In this document: in pieces, positions 1-8,284 of the stretch
How the letters are laid out: each line of letters begins with the position of its first letter
Position numbering within the stretch: position 1 is the first letter of the stretch
Assembly (NCBI RefSeq): GCF_041088075.1
Contig: NZ_JBGCVY010000022.1
Coordinates: 1 to 64,000, forward strand
Length of the DNA stretch: 64,000 nt
Direction of reading: 5' to 3'
Origin: Mucilaginibacter_A sp041088075
Lineage (GTDB): Bacteria; Bacteroidota; Bacteroidia; Sphingobacteriales; Sphingobacteriaceae
Notes under the pieces: generated by a model
Databases searched by the model: none
What the model was told of the DNA's origin: nothing
The model's input: the letters and a program-made list of their open reading frames with translations, nothing else
Translations under genes and position numbers: made by a program

Positions 1-196
1 TGAAGTTGTTTAAACTTTTTATTTAAACGGGTTGAAACCTATTTCTACAACATTGGCCGAGCCTACAGCTCTATAAAAGCTGCAATTGCAGAAGCGTAGC
101 TTCGGTACATCTTGTAGCAACGAATTTAAACCCGTTGGTTCAAAACGGGCAAAAGAAGTGTTTGAAAAAACAAATGAATAAGTTTAAACAACTTCA
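1..196. mobile_element. MITE-like or IS-remnant element with 17-bp terminal inverted repeats
   Basis: The first 17 bases (TGAAGTTGTTTAAACTT) recur as an exact reverse complement at 180-196. Shorter nested pairs (ctacaa at about 46, ttgtag at about 114) and internal palindromes (ctgcaattgcag, gaagc-gta-gcttc) suggest the whole segment can fold back. No reading frame longer than about 35 codons is open inside, so there is no transposase. The left boundary coincides with the window edge, so the element may extend further and no target duplication can be checked. It lies directly beside a truncated prmC tail. It could be a MITE, a deleted insertion sequence or simply a fold-back sequence. Confidence 0.5.
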
Positions 197-218
197 ATTA
201 TAATTTATCATTTTTAAA

Positions 219-404
219 ATACCAATCACAAATATTGATTATGCTTCTTTTACCCTCCAAAAAAATGGCTTATTGTTTTTTGAGGTCAACGAAAATTATG
301 GGAAAGCAGTAGTTGATTTATTAAAAAGTAAAAACTTTAAAGATGTAGTGTTACGCAAAGATTTGGGCAGAAAAGACCGGATGGTTCGGGCAAAACTGTG
401 TTGA
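219..404 (+). pseudogene. C-terminal remnant of prmC (release factor glutamine methyltransferase)
   Basis: The frame starting at 219 reads through to TGA at 402-404 and contains GLLFFEVNENYGKAVV and a tail with LRKDLGRKDRMVRA. This matches the end of PrmC/HemK, which N5-methylates the glutamine of the GGQ motif in release factors. Only about 60 codons are present. There is no start codon, no SAM-binding GxGxG and no NPPY catalytic motif, so the fragment cannot be active. The bases immediately upstream belong to the inverted-repeat element at 1-196. A copy of the dispersed motif ATGCTTCTTTTA (241-252) lies inside the remnant. The rest of the gene, if it exists, is left of the window. Confidence 0.6.
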
Positions 405-502
405 TGGCTTGCTTCCTTTTTCCAAAACATTGTTATTTTTTACGATTGACCGCCAATTGTAAAACTTTGCCCGCTGCTTTCTGCCTACAAACTTATAGCC
501 TG

Positions 503-510
503 TATATTTG
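503..510 (+). promoter_or_regulatory. Bacteroidota -7 promoter box for the CDP-alcohol transferase gene
   Basis: TATATTTG fits the Bacteroidota -7 consensus TAnnTTTG and lies 36 bp before the start codon at 547. No clear -33 TTTG at 19-21 bp spacing was seen, so the call rests on one box. Confidence 0.45.
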
Positions 511-546
511 TAGTTTAATATTAAATTGAGTTACAAGTAACATTAA

Positions 547-1287
547 ATGTTAAGCGAAGCATTAGAACAGGAAAAAGTTTTGGCTCCAATAGTTGAAGTT
601 GACAACTCCAAAAAACTATTTCAAGACCGGAAAAGGACCAACATTCTTCGGAGTTCTGAGCAAAGCCTGATTACTTTTTTAGTAAAACATACGCCTCAAT
701 TTATCACTTCCAACATACTTACTGCCATTGGTTTGGCCGGAAGTTTACTGGTTTTTGCCGGTTTTATATTGGCTACTTACCTCCACCCAAATTTTATTTT
801 GCTTGGCGTTTTTGGTTTGGCAATAAATTGGTACGGCGATTCGCTGGACGGCCGCATTGCTTATTACCGCAACATCCCGCGCAAATGGTATGGCTTCGCG
901 CTGGATATTATTATGGATTGGATCAGCACGGTTTTTATTGGTTTAGGCTATGTGGTTTATGCCAAGGGCGAGCATGAACTGGGCGCATTTCTGTTTGTGG
1001 TTTTGTACGGTTGGTCTATGATCATTTCCCAGCTTCGCTATAAAATTACCGATAAATACACCATTGATGCAGGTTTGTTAGGCCCAACGGAAGTGCGCAT
1101 CATCATCGCTTTGATATTGATAGCCGAAGTTGTTTTTCGGGATTCCATTCAAGTTTCTGTAATTGTAATTTGTGTCGCCCTTTTTATCATCAATTGTGTG
1201 GATACCCGAAAACTGTTAAAACTGGGCGATAAACGCGACCGGCACGAGCAATGGGAAAAACGGAAGCAGCAGCGTTTTGATGAATGA
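547..1287 (+). CDS. CDP-alcohol phosphatidyltransferase family membrane protein
   Basis: A 246-aa integral membrane protein. The family moves a phosphoalcohol from a CDP-linked donor onto an acceptor alcohol in phospholipid synthesis. The signature DxxDGxxAR(x)8-9GxxxDxxxD is visible as D98, D101, G102, A105, G116, D120 and D124, so all four metal-binding and catalytic aspartates are kept. The usual arginine after A105 is a tyrosine (Y106), which is unusual. The hydrophilic N-terminus (about 40 residues) is followed by several hydrophobic segments. The stop overlaps the next ORF (ATGA at 1284-1287), so it is translationally coupled to a GtrA protein. The substrate cannot be told from sequence. 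Confidence 0.85.
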   Translation: MLSEALEQEKVLAPIVEVDNSKKLFQDRKRTNILRSSEQSLITFLVKHTPQFITSNILTAIGLAGSLLVFAGFILATYLHPNFILLGVFGLAINWYGDSLDGRIAYYRNIPRKWYGFALDIIMDWISTVFIGLGYVVYAKGEHELGAFLFVVLYGWSMIISQLRYKITDKYTIDAGLLGPTEVRIIIALILIAEVVFRDSIQVSVIVICVALFIINCVDTRKLLKLGDKRDRHEQWEKRKQQRFDE

Positions 1288-1688
1288 GTAAACCGGTTTT
1301 TACTTTTGCCAAAGCGCAGGTTTCGGCATTTTTGGGTGGCGTGCTGGATTATGTGGTGATGATTGCCTGCACCGAACTGCTGCACATCCATTACACCATT
1401 TCTATCATCATCAGCGGCATTGTTGGCGCGGTTTTAAACTTTTCTTTAAACCGGTATTGGTCGTTCAGAGATCAGGGATCGGAAAAATCTCCTGTTGGTT
1501 CGCAGTTAATCAAGTTCGTTTTTATGGTTGCCGGAAGCGTTTTGCTGAAATCCGCCGGAACTTATGTTTTAACCACCTGGCTAAAACTGGATTACCGCAT
1601 CAGCCGGATTGTGGTTGACCTAATCGTGTCGCTTGGTTTTAACTTCGTGCTGCAAAACTTCTGGGTTTTTAAAAAACAGGCCGGCTAA
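1284..1688 (+). CDS. GtrA family membrane protein
   Basis: A 134-aa protein with four hydrophobic segments and the GtrA pattern: an early GGVLDYVVM helix, then VLNFSLNRYWSFRD in the middle and FNFVLQNFWVFKK near the end. GtrA proteins are thought to help flip undecaprenyl-linked or other lipid-linked sugars across the inner membrane. It overlaps the upstream CDP-alcohol transferase by 4 bp, so the two are probably made together and may work on the same lipid or glycan. A second GtrA gene lies at 15557. The exact substrate is unknown. Confidence 0.85.
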   Translation: MSKPVFTFAKAQVSAFLGGVLDYVVMIACTELLHIHYTISIIISGIVGAVLNFSLNRYWSFRDQGSEKSPVGSQLIKFVFMVAGSVLLKSAGTYVLTTWLKLDYRISRIVVDLIVSLGFNFVLQNFWVFKKQAG

Positions 1689-1691
1689 ATT

Positions 1692-2480
1692 TTAGGTGCT
1701 AAAAGAAGCATTGGTTTCGTTGCATGGCGTTTCCTGCATACTGTTTTTACCACTATAAAAATAGCGCCATTGCAAATGCGAGCACAAACCTTCCAGCTCC
1801 GGGAAAATGGTAAAAGCATTTACGCCAAGCGTGTTCAAATCGGTACGGATGTCCTGAAATTTTTCTGCCGGGATCTTGATTTTTAAAAGTTTGTTTTTAA
1901 ACAAATCTGCTTTGTTCAGCGGTACTTTTTCTTCAATTTCCTGATTTGGCTGGATCGAAAAAACAGCCGATTGGTTGTTGATCCGTTGCTTGATGATCCT
2001 CGGCCGGATGATCTTGGTTTCTTTAACTTCAAACGGATGGACGGCTTCAATATTAATATCGTAGTCTTTTGGTTCGGCCATCAAAACCCAAACCACCGCA
2101 TACGGCGTTTCTTGCAGTTGCTGGTCGTTTTCCCAAATGGCAAACCACAAAGCAGTCAAAGCATTGTTAGACCAATCCAAAAGCCGTGTGGGCAGGCCAA
2201 AATGCTGGCCGATAGTTAGGTAATCCCAATCGTCCATTGGCCTTTGCATATCAATTAATAATGGGTTCGTCCTTTTAAATTCTTGCAAAAGCGAAAACTC
2301 GGTGTTAAACAATTCCCCTTTCGGCTGCAAGCGGGCAAGTTTAGGGATCAGTGCAAGATCGTCTTTCTGTCCGCGGAACAAAAAATCTTCGTCGTTTCCC
2401 TGCTCCAAGTTCTCCTGTTTGTTTTTGTGGATGATTTGCAAATATTCTTCCACCGATCCTATCTTTTCTTCCAAATCCAT
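1692..2480 (-). CDS. FRG domain-containing protein
   Basis: A 262-aa soluble protein with the FRG domain, named after its conserved Phe-Arg-Gly: LFRGQ at residues 34-38. The second conserved block, HFGLPTRLLDWS, is at about 93-104, followed by a hydrophobic helix (ALTALWFAI). The function of FRG proteins is not settled. They are common in accessory and defence-associated regions of bacterial genomes. There is no membrane segment and no signal peptide. It ends 3 bp from the convergent gtrA gene, and a copy of the dispersed motif (1700-1711) lies within its last codons. It is probably monocistronic. Confidence 0.85.
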   Translation of the reverse strand: MDLEEKIGSVEEYLQIIHKNKQENLEQGNDEDFLFRGQKDDLALIPKLARLQPKGELFNTEFSLLQEFKRTNPLLIDMQRPMDDWDYLTIGQHFGLPTRLLDWSNNALTALWFAIWENDQQLQETPYAVVWVLMAEPKDYDINIEAVHPFEVKETKIIRPRIIKQRINNQSAVFSIQPNQEIEEKVPLNKADLFKNKLLKIKIPAEKFQDIRTDLNTLGVNAFTIFPELEGLCSHLQWRYFYSGKNSMQETPCNETNASFST

Positions 2481-2558
2481 AAACAGCTTTTTTTACTATT
2501 TAGATATAATGTAATCTGATAAGAAAATGTTTATAGAAATTGCGGCAGAAGTTGTGGC

Positions 2559-3731
2559 TCAAAGGATTCCTAAAATGGTTTTTGCCAGATGGATGGTTTC
2601 GGCATCGCCGGTGTATTTTCCGTGTTCGTCCGATAGTTTAACCACTTTCGTCCATTCGCCTTTGGCTGGTTTTGCTTCCGTCATTTTGATAACGATGTTT
2701 AAAGGCGTTAAACCAACATCGTTTGTTAAATTGGTGCCGATGCCAAAAGACATACCGATTTTTCCGCTGCAAAAATCAACGATCCGTTTTACCTTTTCAT
2801 AATTCAAAGCATCCGAAAAAATAATGGTTTTTGATAGCGGGTCAATCCCCAAACTGTGATAATGCCGGATGGTTTTTTCTGCAAATTCAATCGCGTCGCC
2901 GCTGTCATGCCGAACGCCATCGAACAGTTTGGAAAACATTTTGTCGAACTGTTGAAAGAAGATTTCAGTTGTATAAGTATCCGAAAGCGCAATGCCCAAA
3001 TCGCCGCGGTAAACATTGGCCCAATGTTCCAAACCCAAACTGTTGGCCATTTTATAACCATATTTAGCAGCGTGAAACATAAACCATTCGTGTGCGTGCG
3101 TGCCGATGGGTTTGGTTTGATTAAGCATCGCCATTTGCACATTGCTTGTGCCGATAAAACTGCCCGCGCCATGTTCTTGCAGCGCTTTTACAACCAAGCT
3201 TTGCACCTGATAAGAATGGCGGCGGCGTGTGCCAAAATCGGCAACGGTGATGCCCAATTCTTTAAACTTTTTTATTTTTTGGATGGCCCGTTCGCTTACT
3301 TCTTCATCCGAAACGCGTTGCTGATTGGTAAGCTGATAATACAATTCGCAAATCAAAGCCATCAGTGGCACTTCCCACAAAATCGCCCGATACCAAAATC
3401 CTTCAATTTCAACCGATAATTCCCCGCCTTGCTGGCTGATTTTTACTTCATCCGGGTTGTAGTAGTAGCCCTGCAAAAAATCAAGGTAAACATGGTCGAG
3501 GTACGGGCAGGTTTTAAGGAGAAAATGCTTTTCCTCAACTGTTAATTTTAAACCTGCCATGGCATCAACAGAAATCCGTAAAGCTTCGGCAAAACCTTTC
3601 GGAAAAATATGCTGGCCGCGATTGATGAACTGGTAGCGCGCTTCGGCATCCGGGAATAATTTGACCACGCCCTGCTGCATCGTGATCTTGTAAAAATCGT
3701 TGTCGAGTAAAGATTGGATTGAAACAGCCAT
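2559..3731 (-). CDS. pncB: nicotinate phosphoribosyltransferase
   Basis: A 390-aa enzyme of the usual PncB length. It makes nicotinate mononucleotide from nicotinate and PRPP in NAD salvage, coupled to ATP hydrolysis. Family features include the N-terminal LLDNDFYKITMQQ, YYLKI-like family blocks such as FGTRRRHSYQVQ, a GTSNVQMAM stretch, HEWFMFHAAKYGY and RHDSGDAIEFAEK of the phosphate-binding region. It has its own upstream gap, which carries a dispersed-motif copy (3730-3741) touching the start codon and a sister copy at about 3768. No neighbour is functionally related. Confidence 0.95.
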   Translation of the reverse strand: MAVSIQSLLDNDFYKITMQQGVVKLFPDAEARYQFINRGQHIFPKGFAEALRISVDAMAGLKLTVEEKHFLLKTCPYLDHVYLDFLQGYYYNPDEVKISQQGGELSVEIEGFWYRAILWEVPLMALICELYYQLTNQQRVSDEEVSERAIQKIKKFKELGITVADFGTRRRHSYQVQSLVVKALQEHGAGSFIGTSNVQMAMLNQTKPIGTHAHEWFMFHAAKYGYKMANSLGLEHWANVYRGDLGIALSDTYTTEIFFQQFDKMFSKLFDGVRHDSGDAIEFAEKTIRHYHSLGIDPLSKTIIFSDALNYEKVKRIVDFCSGKIGMSFGIGTNLTNDVGLTPLNIVIKMTEAKPAKGEWTKVVKLSDEHGKYTGDAETIHLAKTILGIL

Positions 3732-3819
3732 GCTTCTTTTATCAATGTTTTTTTTATGAAAAACAGGCGGTAAAAACAGTATCCGAAAACTGGTTCGGGA
3801 AAGTTGTAAAACCGTTTTC

Positions 3820-4131
3820 CTAATTTTTAATTGTGTCGAAAAGCAGCTTTTGATCTTCCTGCGTAATCGTTAAATCGCCTTCAAAAGAAAAAGTTTCGCT
3901 TTGTTCGTCAACCGTTAAAATCCCGACCGGCAACTTTACGCGCTCTTGTTTGATGGATTGCAGGTCGTAATCCGTTTCTCCGTTTGGTTCCACGTTTTGC
4001 CAGCGGTTGTCGTCAATTTCATAAATAAAATACCGCTGCTGATGGTCTTGTACAAACTGTTCGTGCTGCTGGTTAATGGGTTTCAGTTCAACCAAACGGT
4101 CGTGCGAAATGGCTATGGGCGAAGTTTTCAT
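3820..4131 (-). CDS. small hypothetical protein
   Basis: A 103-aa acidic, soluble protein without signal peptide or membrane segment. I do not recognise a family. It reads as a continuous ORF with a good ATG and base composition like its neighbours, and the strand is the same as pncB, from which it is separated by about 88 bp. The C-terminus (FSFEGDLTITQEDQKLLFDTI) looks like beta strands followed by a helix. It is divergent from recQ, with a hairpin made of dispersed-motif copies in between. Confidence 0.6.
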   Translation of the reverse strand: MKTSPIAISHDRLVELKPINQQHEQFVQDHQQRYFIYEIDDNRWQNVEPNGETDYDLQSIKQERVKLPVGILTVDEQSETFSFEGDLTITQEDQKLLFDTIKN

Positions 4132-4153
4132 TTCCTATTAATCAATTTTAGCC

Positions 4154-4185
4154 GATACTGTTTTTATAGGCATAAAAGAAGCATC
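4154..4185. repeat. inverted pair of dispersed motifs between divergent genes
   Basis: GATACTGTTTTTAT (4154-4167) is followed after 4 bp by ATAAAAGAAGCATC (4172-4185). The first is the sister form of the motif and the second the main form, so the stem is imperfect. It sits upstream of recQ, just before the recQ promoter. Confidence 0.7.
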
Positions 4186-4215
4186 GCCCAAATTTAAAAT
4201 TACGCGGTGTTTTGA

Positions 4216-4223
4216 TAACTTTG
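4216..4223 (+). promoter_or_regulatory. Bacteroidota -7 promoter box for recQ
   Basis: TAACTTTG fits TAnnTTTG. A TTTA sits 19 bp upstream at the -33 position (4193-4196). The box overlaps the alternative TTG start at 4212, which argues that translation starts at the ATG at 4239 with a very short leader. Confidence 0.6.
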
Positions 4224-4238
4224 GGACAGAACTGCTGC

Positions 4239-6131
4239 ATGACGACACACGAAATCCTTTCGCATTACTGGAAGCACCAGGCTTTCCGGCCGATGCAGGA
4301 AGACATCATCCAATCCGTTTTATTGGGCTACGATACGCTGGCGCTGCTGCCCACTGGCGGCGGCAAATCGGTTTGTTTCCAGGTTCCGGCACTGGCCAAA
4401 GAAGGGATTTGCATCGTGGTTTCCCCGCTGATTGCGTTGATGAAAGACCAGGTAGAAAACCTGCAGGCCAAAGGCATCGAAGCCATCAGCATTGTTTCCG
4501 GGATGGGTAGGCGCGAAGTGGACATTGCGCTGGACAATTGCGTTTACGGCAATATTAAGTTTTTGTATTTGTCGCCCGAAAGGTTATTGTCGGAATTAGT
4601 GCAGGAACGCATCCGCTACATGAACGTGAATTTGATTGCCGTGGACGAGGCGCATTGCATCTCTCAATGGGGCTACGATTTTCGCCCTTCGTATTTGCAT
4701 TTGGCGGGTTTGCGGCTGCTTCATCCAAACGTTCCGGTGCTGGCTTTAACGGCTACCGCAACGGCGCAGGTCCGGGAAGATATTCAGCAAAAATTGTTGT
4801 TTAAAAGAAGCCATGTTTTTCAGCAAAGCTTCGAGCGGCAAAATTTAAGTTACGTGGTGCAGGGTGATGAAAACAAATTGCGCAAAATGTTGGACGTCAT
4901 CCACGGCGTGCAAGGCAGCGGCATTGTTTATGTGCGAAGCAGGCGCGAAACTTTTGAAATCAGCAAATACCTCAACCAGCACCAAATCCCGGCCGATTAT
5001 TACAACGCCGGTTTGCCTGCCGAAGAGCGTTCCATCAAACAGGAAAACTGGAAAAATAATGTAACGCGCGTCATCGTGGCCACCAACGCTTTTGGGATGG
5101 GCATTGATAAACCCGATGTTCGTTTTGTGATCCATAAAGATTTGCCCGAAAGTTTGGAAGCGTATTACCAGGAAGCGGGCAGGGCAGGGCGCGACGAACA
5201 AAAGGCTTTTGCGGTTTTATTGTACACCAAAAGCGACCGGCTGCAATTGGAAAAGAAGTTTGAATTAAGTTTTCCTTCGGTGGAAGAAATTAAAAAGGTT
5301 TATCATTTTTTGGGGAATTATACGCAGTTGGCTTACGGTGCGGGCGAAGGTTTAAGCTTTGATTTGGATTTGGGCGATTTTTGCACGAAGTTTAAACTCG
5401 ATCCAATTAAAACGTTGAATGCCTTGAAGTTTTTGGAGCGGAACGATTATCTGTCGTTTACGGAAAGCGTTTTTTTGCCTTCCCGTTTTCGTTTTGAAAT
5501 TGGGAACGAGGATTTGTACCGATTCCAGATCGAAAACGAAGGCTTCGATCATTTCATTAAAACCTTGCTGCGTACTTATGGCGGTTCTTTTGAAAACTAC
5601 GTCCGCATCCGCGAACTGGACATTGCAAGGCGTTTGAATTTAAGCGTGCAGCAAGTCATCGCCCAACTAAAAACTTTGCAGGAACAGCACGTTTTAAGTT
5701 ATTTGCCGCAAACTGATATGCCGCAGGTTACTTTTACCCGTGCACGGCAGGACAATTTGCATGTCATTATTGACCGAAAGTTTTTGGAAGAACGCAAACA
5801 GGTTTTCCACGAAAAAATGGAGGCCGTTTTTACTTATGCCGAAACCAAACAATGCCGCAGCCGCATGTTGCTGGCATATTTGGACGAGCCGGACGCGCCC
5901 AATTGCGGACACTGCGATGTGTGTTTGGAAAACAAGCGGCGCGAAAAAGCTTCCGAAGTGTTTGACCGGATTACGCAGGAAGTGATTGACCAGCTTTCGG
6001 TACAAAACTTAACGGTGGAAGATTTGGTGCGTTCCATCAAAAGCGGAACGGAAAAAGACCGGTTGGAAACCATCCGCCGTTTGCTGGATGCCGGAAAAAT
6101 AAAATCCGACGGCGAAAAATATTATCTTTAA
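4239..6131 (+). CDS. recQ: RecQ family ATP-dependent DNA helicase (short form)
   Basis: About 630 aa from the ATG at 4239. The TTG at 4212 is rejected because a promoter box lies over it. RecQ is a 3'-5' DNA helicase used in recombination and repair. The Walker A motif (LLPTGGGKS) is at about residues 38-45 and the DEAH box at 136-139. The helicase C-domain has the ATNAFGMGIDKPDVR and YYQEAGRAGRD motifs, and an RQC-like zinc region has Cys residues in CRSRM and NCGHCDVC. A winged-helix-like tail follows, but no HRDC domain, so this is the short form found in many Bacteroidota. A dispersed-motif variant at about 4803 encodes KRS. Confidence 0.93.
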   Translation: MTTHEILSHYWKHQAFRPMQEDIIQSVLLGYDTLALLPTGGGKSVCFQVPALAKEGICIVVSPLIALMKDQVENLQAKGIEAISIVSGMGRREVDIALDNCVYGNIKFLYLSPERLLSELVQERIRYMNVNLIAVDEAHCISQWGYDFRPSYLHLAGLRLLHPNVPVLALTATATAQVREDIQQKLLFKRSHVFQQSFERQNLSYVVQGDENKLRKMLDVIHGVQGSGIVYVRSRRETFEISKYLNQHQIPADYYNAGLPAEERSIKQENWKNNVTRVIVATNAFGMGIDKPDVRFVIHKDLPESLEAYYQEAGRAGRDEQKAFAVLLYTKSDRLQLEKKFELSFPSVEEIKKVYHFLGNYTQLAYGAGEGLSFDLDLGDFCTKFKLDPIKTLNALKFLERNDYLSFTESVFLPSRFRFEIGNEDLYRFQIENEGFDHFIKTLLRTYGGSFENYVRIRELDIARRLNLSVQQVIAQLKTLQEQHVLSYLPQTDMPQVTFTRARQDNLHVIIDRKFLEERKQVFHEKMEAVFTYAETKQCRSRMLLAYLDEPDAPNCGHCDVCLENKRREKASEVFDRITQEVIDQLSVQNLTVEDLVRSIKSGTEKDRLETIRRLLDAGKIKSDGEKYYL

Positions 6132-6197
6132 TTTTCCAAAACTTTCGGTAAATCGCAATGCTTCTTTTATCGGCATAAAATCATCAACCTAAAAAAT

Positions 6198-6914
6198 ATG
6201 AAAAAGCAACCGTTACTTATCCTTTGTGGTTTTCTTTTGTTGTTTTCCGTTTTGTCTTCCTGCTCGGATTCCTGCGAAAAAGGTTCGGGCAAAGCAGCTT
6301 CTGAAGACCGTAAAGTAGGTTCTTTTACCAAGCTGAATTTTTCCGGGTCTTACAAAGTTGTGTTGAAGCAAGGCGTTCCGTCGGTAAAAGTTACGGCAGA
6401 TGATAATTTGTTGAAACTGATCGAAACCAGTGTAAGCGGTAATGAACTGACGATCAAAACCAAAAAAAATATTTGCAATGCCGGAACGATGGAAATTGAC
6501 ATCAGCAACCCGGATTTTCAGTCGGTAAAAACAGCAGGAACGATAGATTTAAGTGCCGACGGAAAACTCAACCTAAAAGATTTTAGCATGGAACTTGCCG
6601 GGATGTCAAAAGTAAACCTCAGTCTAAACGCGGCCAACGTAACCACTTCAACCAGCGGTTCTTCCGAAGTAAACCTGACCGGACAAGCGACATCAAACAT
6701 AGTAACCATGAGCGGGAAAAGTAACCTGAACGCGCTTGATTTTGTGGTGGCCAATTACCGCATCGAAACCAGCGGTTTTACCAATTGCAATGTTAACGTG
6801 CTGAACGAGTTAAGCGTAAATGTGAGTGGCGCCGGCAGCGTGCAGTACAAAGGCAACCCGGCAAAAATCAGCAACGAGCATTCGGGCGCGACGAGTATAA
6901 AAAAGATACCGTAA
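6198..6914 (+). CDS. head GIN domain (DUF2807) lipoprotein
   Basis: A 238-aa protein with a lipoprotein signal: charged start, hydrophobic core and lipobox LSSC with Cys at residue 22. The mature part matches the DUF2807 head-GIN domain: FTKLNFSGSYKVVLKQG, then VKVTADDNLLKLIE and repeated short beta strands to the end, as expected of a right-handed beta-helix or auto-adhesin-like fold on the cell surface. Its molecular role is unknown. Its stop codon TAA (6912-6914) is the first three bases of a dispersed-motif palindrome that would act as a terminator toward the convergent yajQ-type gene. Confidence 0.88.
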   Translation: MKKQPLLILCGFLLLFSVLSSCSDSCEKGSGKAASEDRKVGSFTKLNFSGSYKVVLKQGVPSVKVTADDNLLKLIETSVSGNELTIKTKKNICNAGTMEIDISNPDFQSVKTAGTIDLSADGKLNLKDFSMELAGMSKVNLSLNAANVTTSTSGSSEVNLTGQATSNIVTMSGKSNLNALDFVVANYRIETSGFTNCNVNVLNELSVNVSGAGSVQYKGNPAKISNEHSGATSIKKIP

Positions 6915-6933
6915 AAGAAGCATGCTTCTTTTA
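6912..6933. terminator. perfect palindrome of two dispersed motifs, likely bidirectional terminator
   Basis: TAAAAGAAGCAT runs straight into its own reverse complement, sharing the central CAT/ATG, to give a perfect 22-bp palindrome between two convergent genes. It ends in TTTTA on both strands. The first TAA is the stop codon of the upstream lipoprotein gene. Terminator function is inferred from position and structure. Confidence 0.6.
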
Positions 6934-6969
6934 TCGGGTAAAAGTTGGTAGGGTTAAATGAGTTGAACC

Positions 6970-7461
6970 TCAATTCCGCATATTGCTATACTGCAACGGT
7001 TGCCCAAAATCTTCGCCGCGGCACAACGAAATCACAGCTTGCAGGTCATCAATCTTTTTTCCGGTAACGCGCACCTGATCATCCATGATCGAAGCCTGCA
7101 CTTTTAGGCCGCTGTCTTTTATTTTTTTGACGATCTTTTTGGCCGCTTCTTTATCAATCCCTTCCACAATTTTAATTTCTTTGCGGATCATGTTGCCCGA
7201 AGCATATTCCTCTTTGCCAAAATCCAGCGCGTTCGGGTCTAAATGCTGTTTTACCATCCGGCTGATGATCGAATCCTGGATGGCTTTCAAACGCATATCG
7301 TTTTCGGTAACGATGGTTACTTCATTGGTTTTTTTGTCCAGTTCAATGGTGCTTTTCGAATCGTTAAAATCGTAACGGTTCAAAATTTCTTTTTTGGCGT
7401 TGTTGATGGCATTGTCCAACGTTTGCGCGTCAATTTTGCTGATAATATCAAAAGATGGCAT
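6970..7461 (-). CDS. YajQ family cyclic-di-GMP/nucleotide-binding protein
   Basis: A 163-aa protein of exactly the YajQ family length. It starts MPSFDIISKID, contains the typical RYDFNDSKSTIELD block, the central MRLKAIQDSI, and ends CRGEDFGQPLQYSNMRN. The family has two ferredoxin-like domains. Members have been shown to bind cyclic di-GMP in some proteobacteria, and the role in Bacteroidota is not known. It has no signal peptide. It is convergent with the head-GIN gene and appears to be a single-gene unit. Confidence 0.93.
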   Translation of the reverse strand: MPSFDIISKIDAQTLDNAINNAKKEILNRYDFNDSKSTIELDKKTNEVTIVTENDMRLKAIQDSIISRMVKQHLDPNALDFGKEEYASGNMIRKEIKIVEGIDKEAAKKIVKKIKDSGLKVQASIMDDQVRVTGKKIDDLQAVISLCRGEDFGQPLQYSNMRN

Positions 7462-7601
7462 AATATGTATTTTATTTTAAGGGAATTAAATTTTAACGGT
7501 TAGCTTTATGAATTCTAAAGTTATAGGCAAAATTAGCACAATTAAAAGGTGCGCAGCGGTACAAGTTAAGTTTATCACAGACAAAAAACAAATATGATCC
7601 G

Positions 7602-8219
7602 ATGAAAAAGAAAGGTAAACCAAAAGTAAAGAACAAAGAACTGGAAACCAGCATCACCGCCAAATTTACCGAAGTACTGCATGGTTTGGGCCATAATGTA
7701 GAAAGCCTAAAGAAGGAAATTGCCAAAGCGGGCAAAGCAGTTTCCGGGAAAATTACCAGTGCTTTAAAAGATGCACAAAAAGCAACCGCAAAAGAAACAG
7801 ACAAAGCTAACAAGTTGACCAAAAAAGCGGGCAAGAAAAAAAGCGGCGTTAAAACAGTTGTTAAAAAAGCAGACGCGAAAGTTGATAAGGTAGTTTCGGC
7901 AGTTGCAAAAGCGGCTTCCGGCAAATCTTCTACGGCTTCAGGCCGTTCGGTTGCCAAACCTGCTGCACCAACTTTAGATCCACCGCACCACGAGCCTGCC
8001 CAAAAAGAGGCGGTAAAAGAAGCACCGGCACCGGTAAAACGTACCCGCGCTCCCCGAAGAAAAAAGGAGGAAATAGAAGCCGCGGCATCCGCCGAAAAAA
8101 CACCGGTAAAAGAAGCATCGGCTCCGTTAAAGCGCAAACGCGGGCCTAACAAACCAAAACCAGTTGCCGCACCGGAAGAAAAACCGGCAACAGAAACAAC
8201 AGGTTCAGCGGTTTTGTAG
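7602..8219 (+). CDS. histone H1-like Lys/Ala-rich protein
   Basis: A 205-aa very basic protein dominated by Lys, Ala and Pro, with repeated KKA, VKEA and PVKRTRAPRRKK stretches in the last 100 residues. The N-terminal 60 residues (KELETSITAKFTEVLHGLGHNVESLKKEI) look like an amphipathic helix region. It resembles bacterial H1-like DNA-binding proteins (for example HU-tail or Hc1 types), so a nucleoid role is likely but not proven. Two dispersed-motif copies are embedded in the coding sequence (about 8014 and 8107), each encoding VKEA. It is followed by a rho-independent-like hairpin. Confidence 0.65.
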   Translation: MKKKGKPKVKNKELETSITAKFTEVLHGLGHNVESLKKEIAKAGKAVSGKITSALKDAQKATAKETDKANKLTKKAGKKKSGVKTVVKKADAKVDKVVSAVAKAASGKSSTASGRSVAKPAAPTLDPPHHEPAQKEAVKEAPAPVKRTRAPRRKKEEIEAAASAEKTPVKEASAPLKRKRGPNKPKPVAAPEEKPATETTGSAVL

Positions 8220-8284
8220 AGATTAAAATAGTTAAATCGGCAGGTAATTTAACTTCTGCTTAATAAACAAATACGCATTTTTGC

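Noticed and set aside
110..180. tRNA-like T-arm in the first 200 bases (gttggttcaaaacgggc)
   Set aside because: No acceptor stem, anticodon arm or CCA end. It belongs to the inverted-repeat element.
4212..4238. TTG start of recQ with nine extra residues
   Set aside because: A -7 promoter box covers it (4216-4223) and the family begins at the ATG at 4239.
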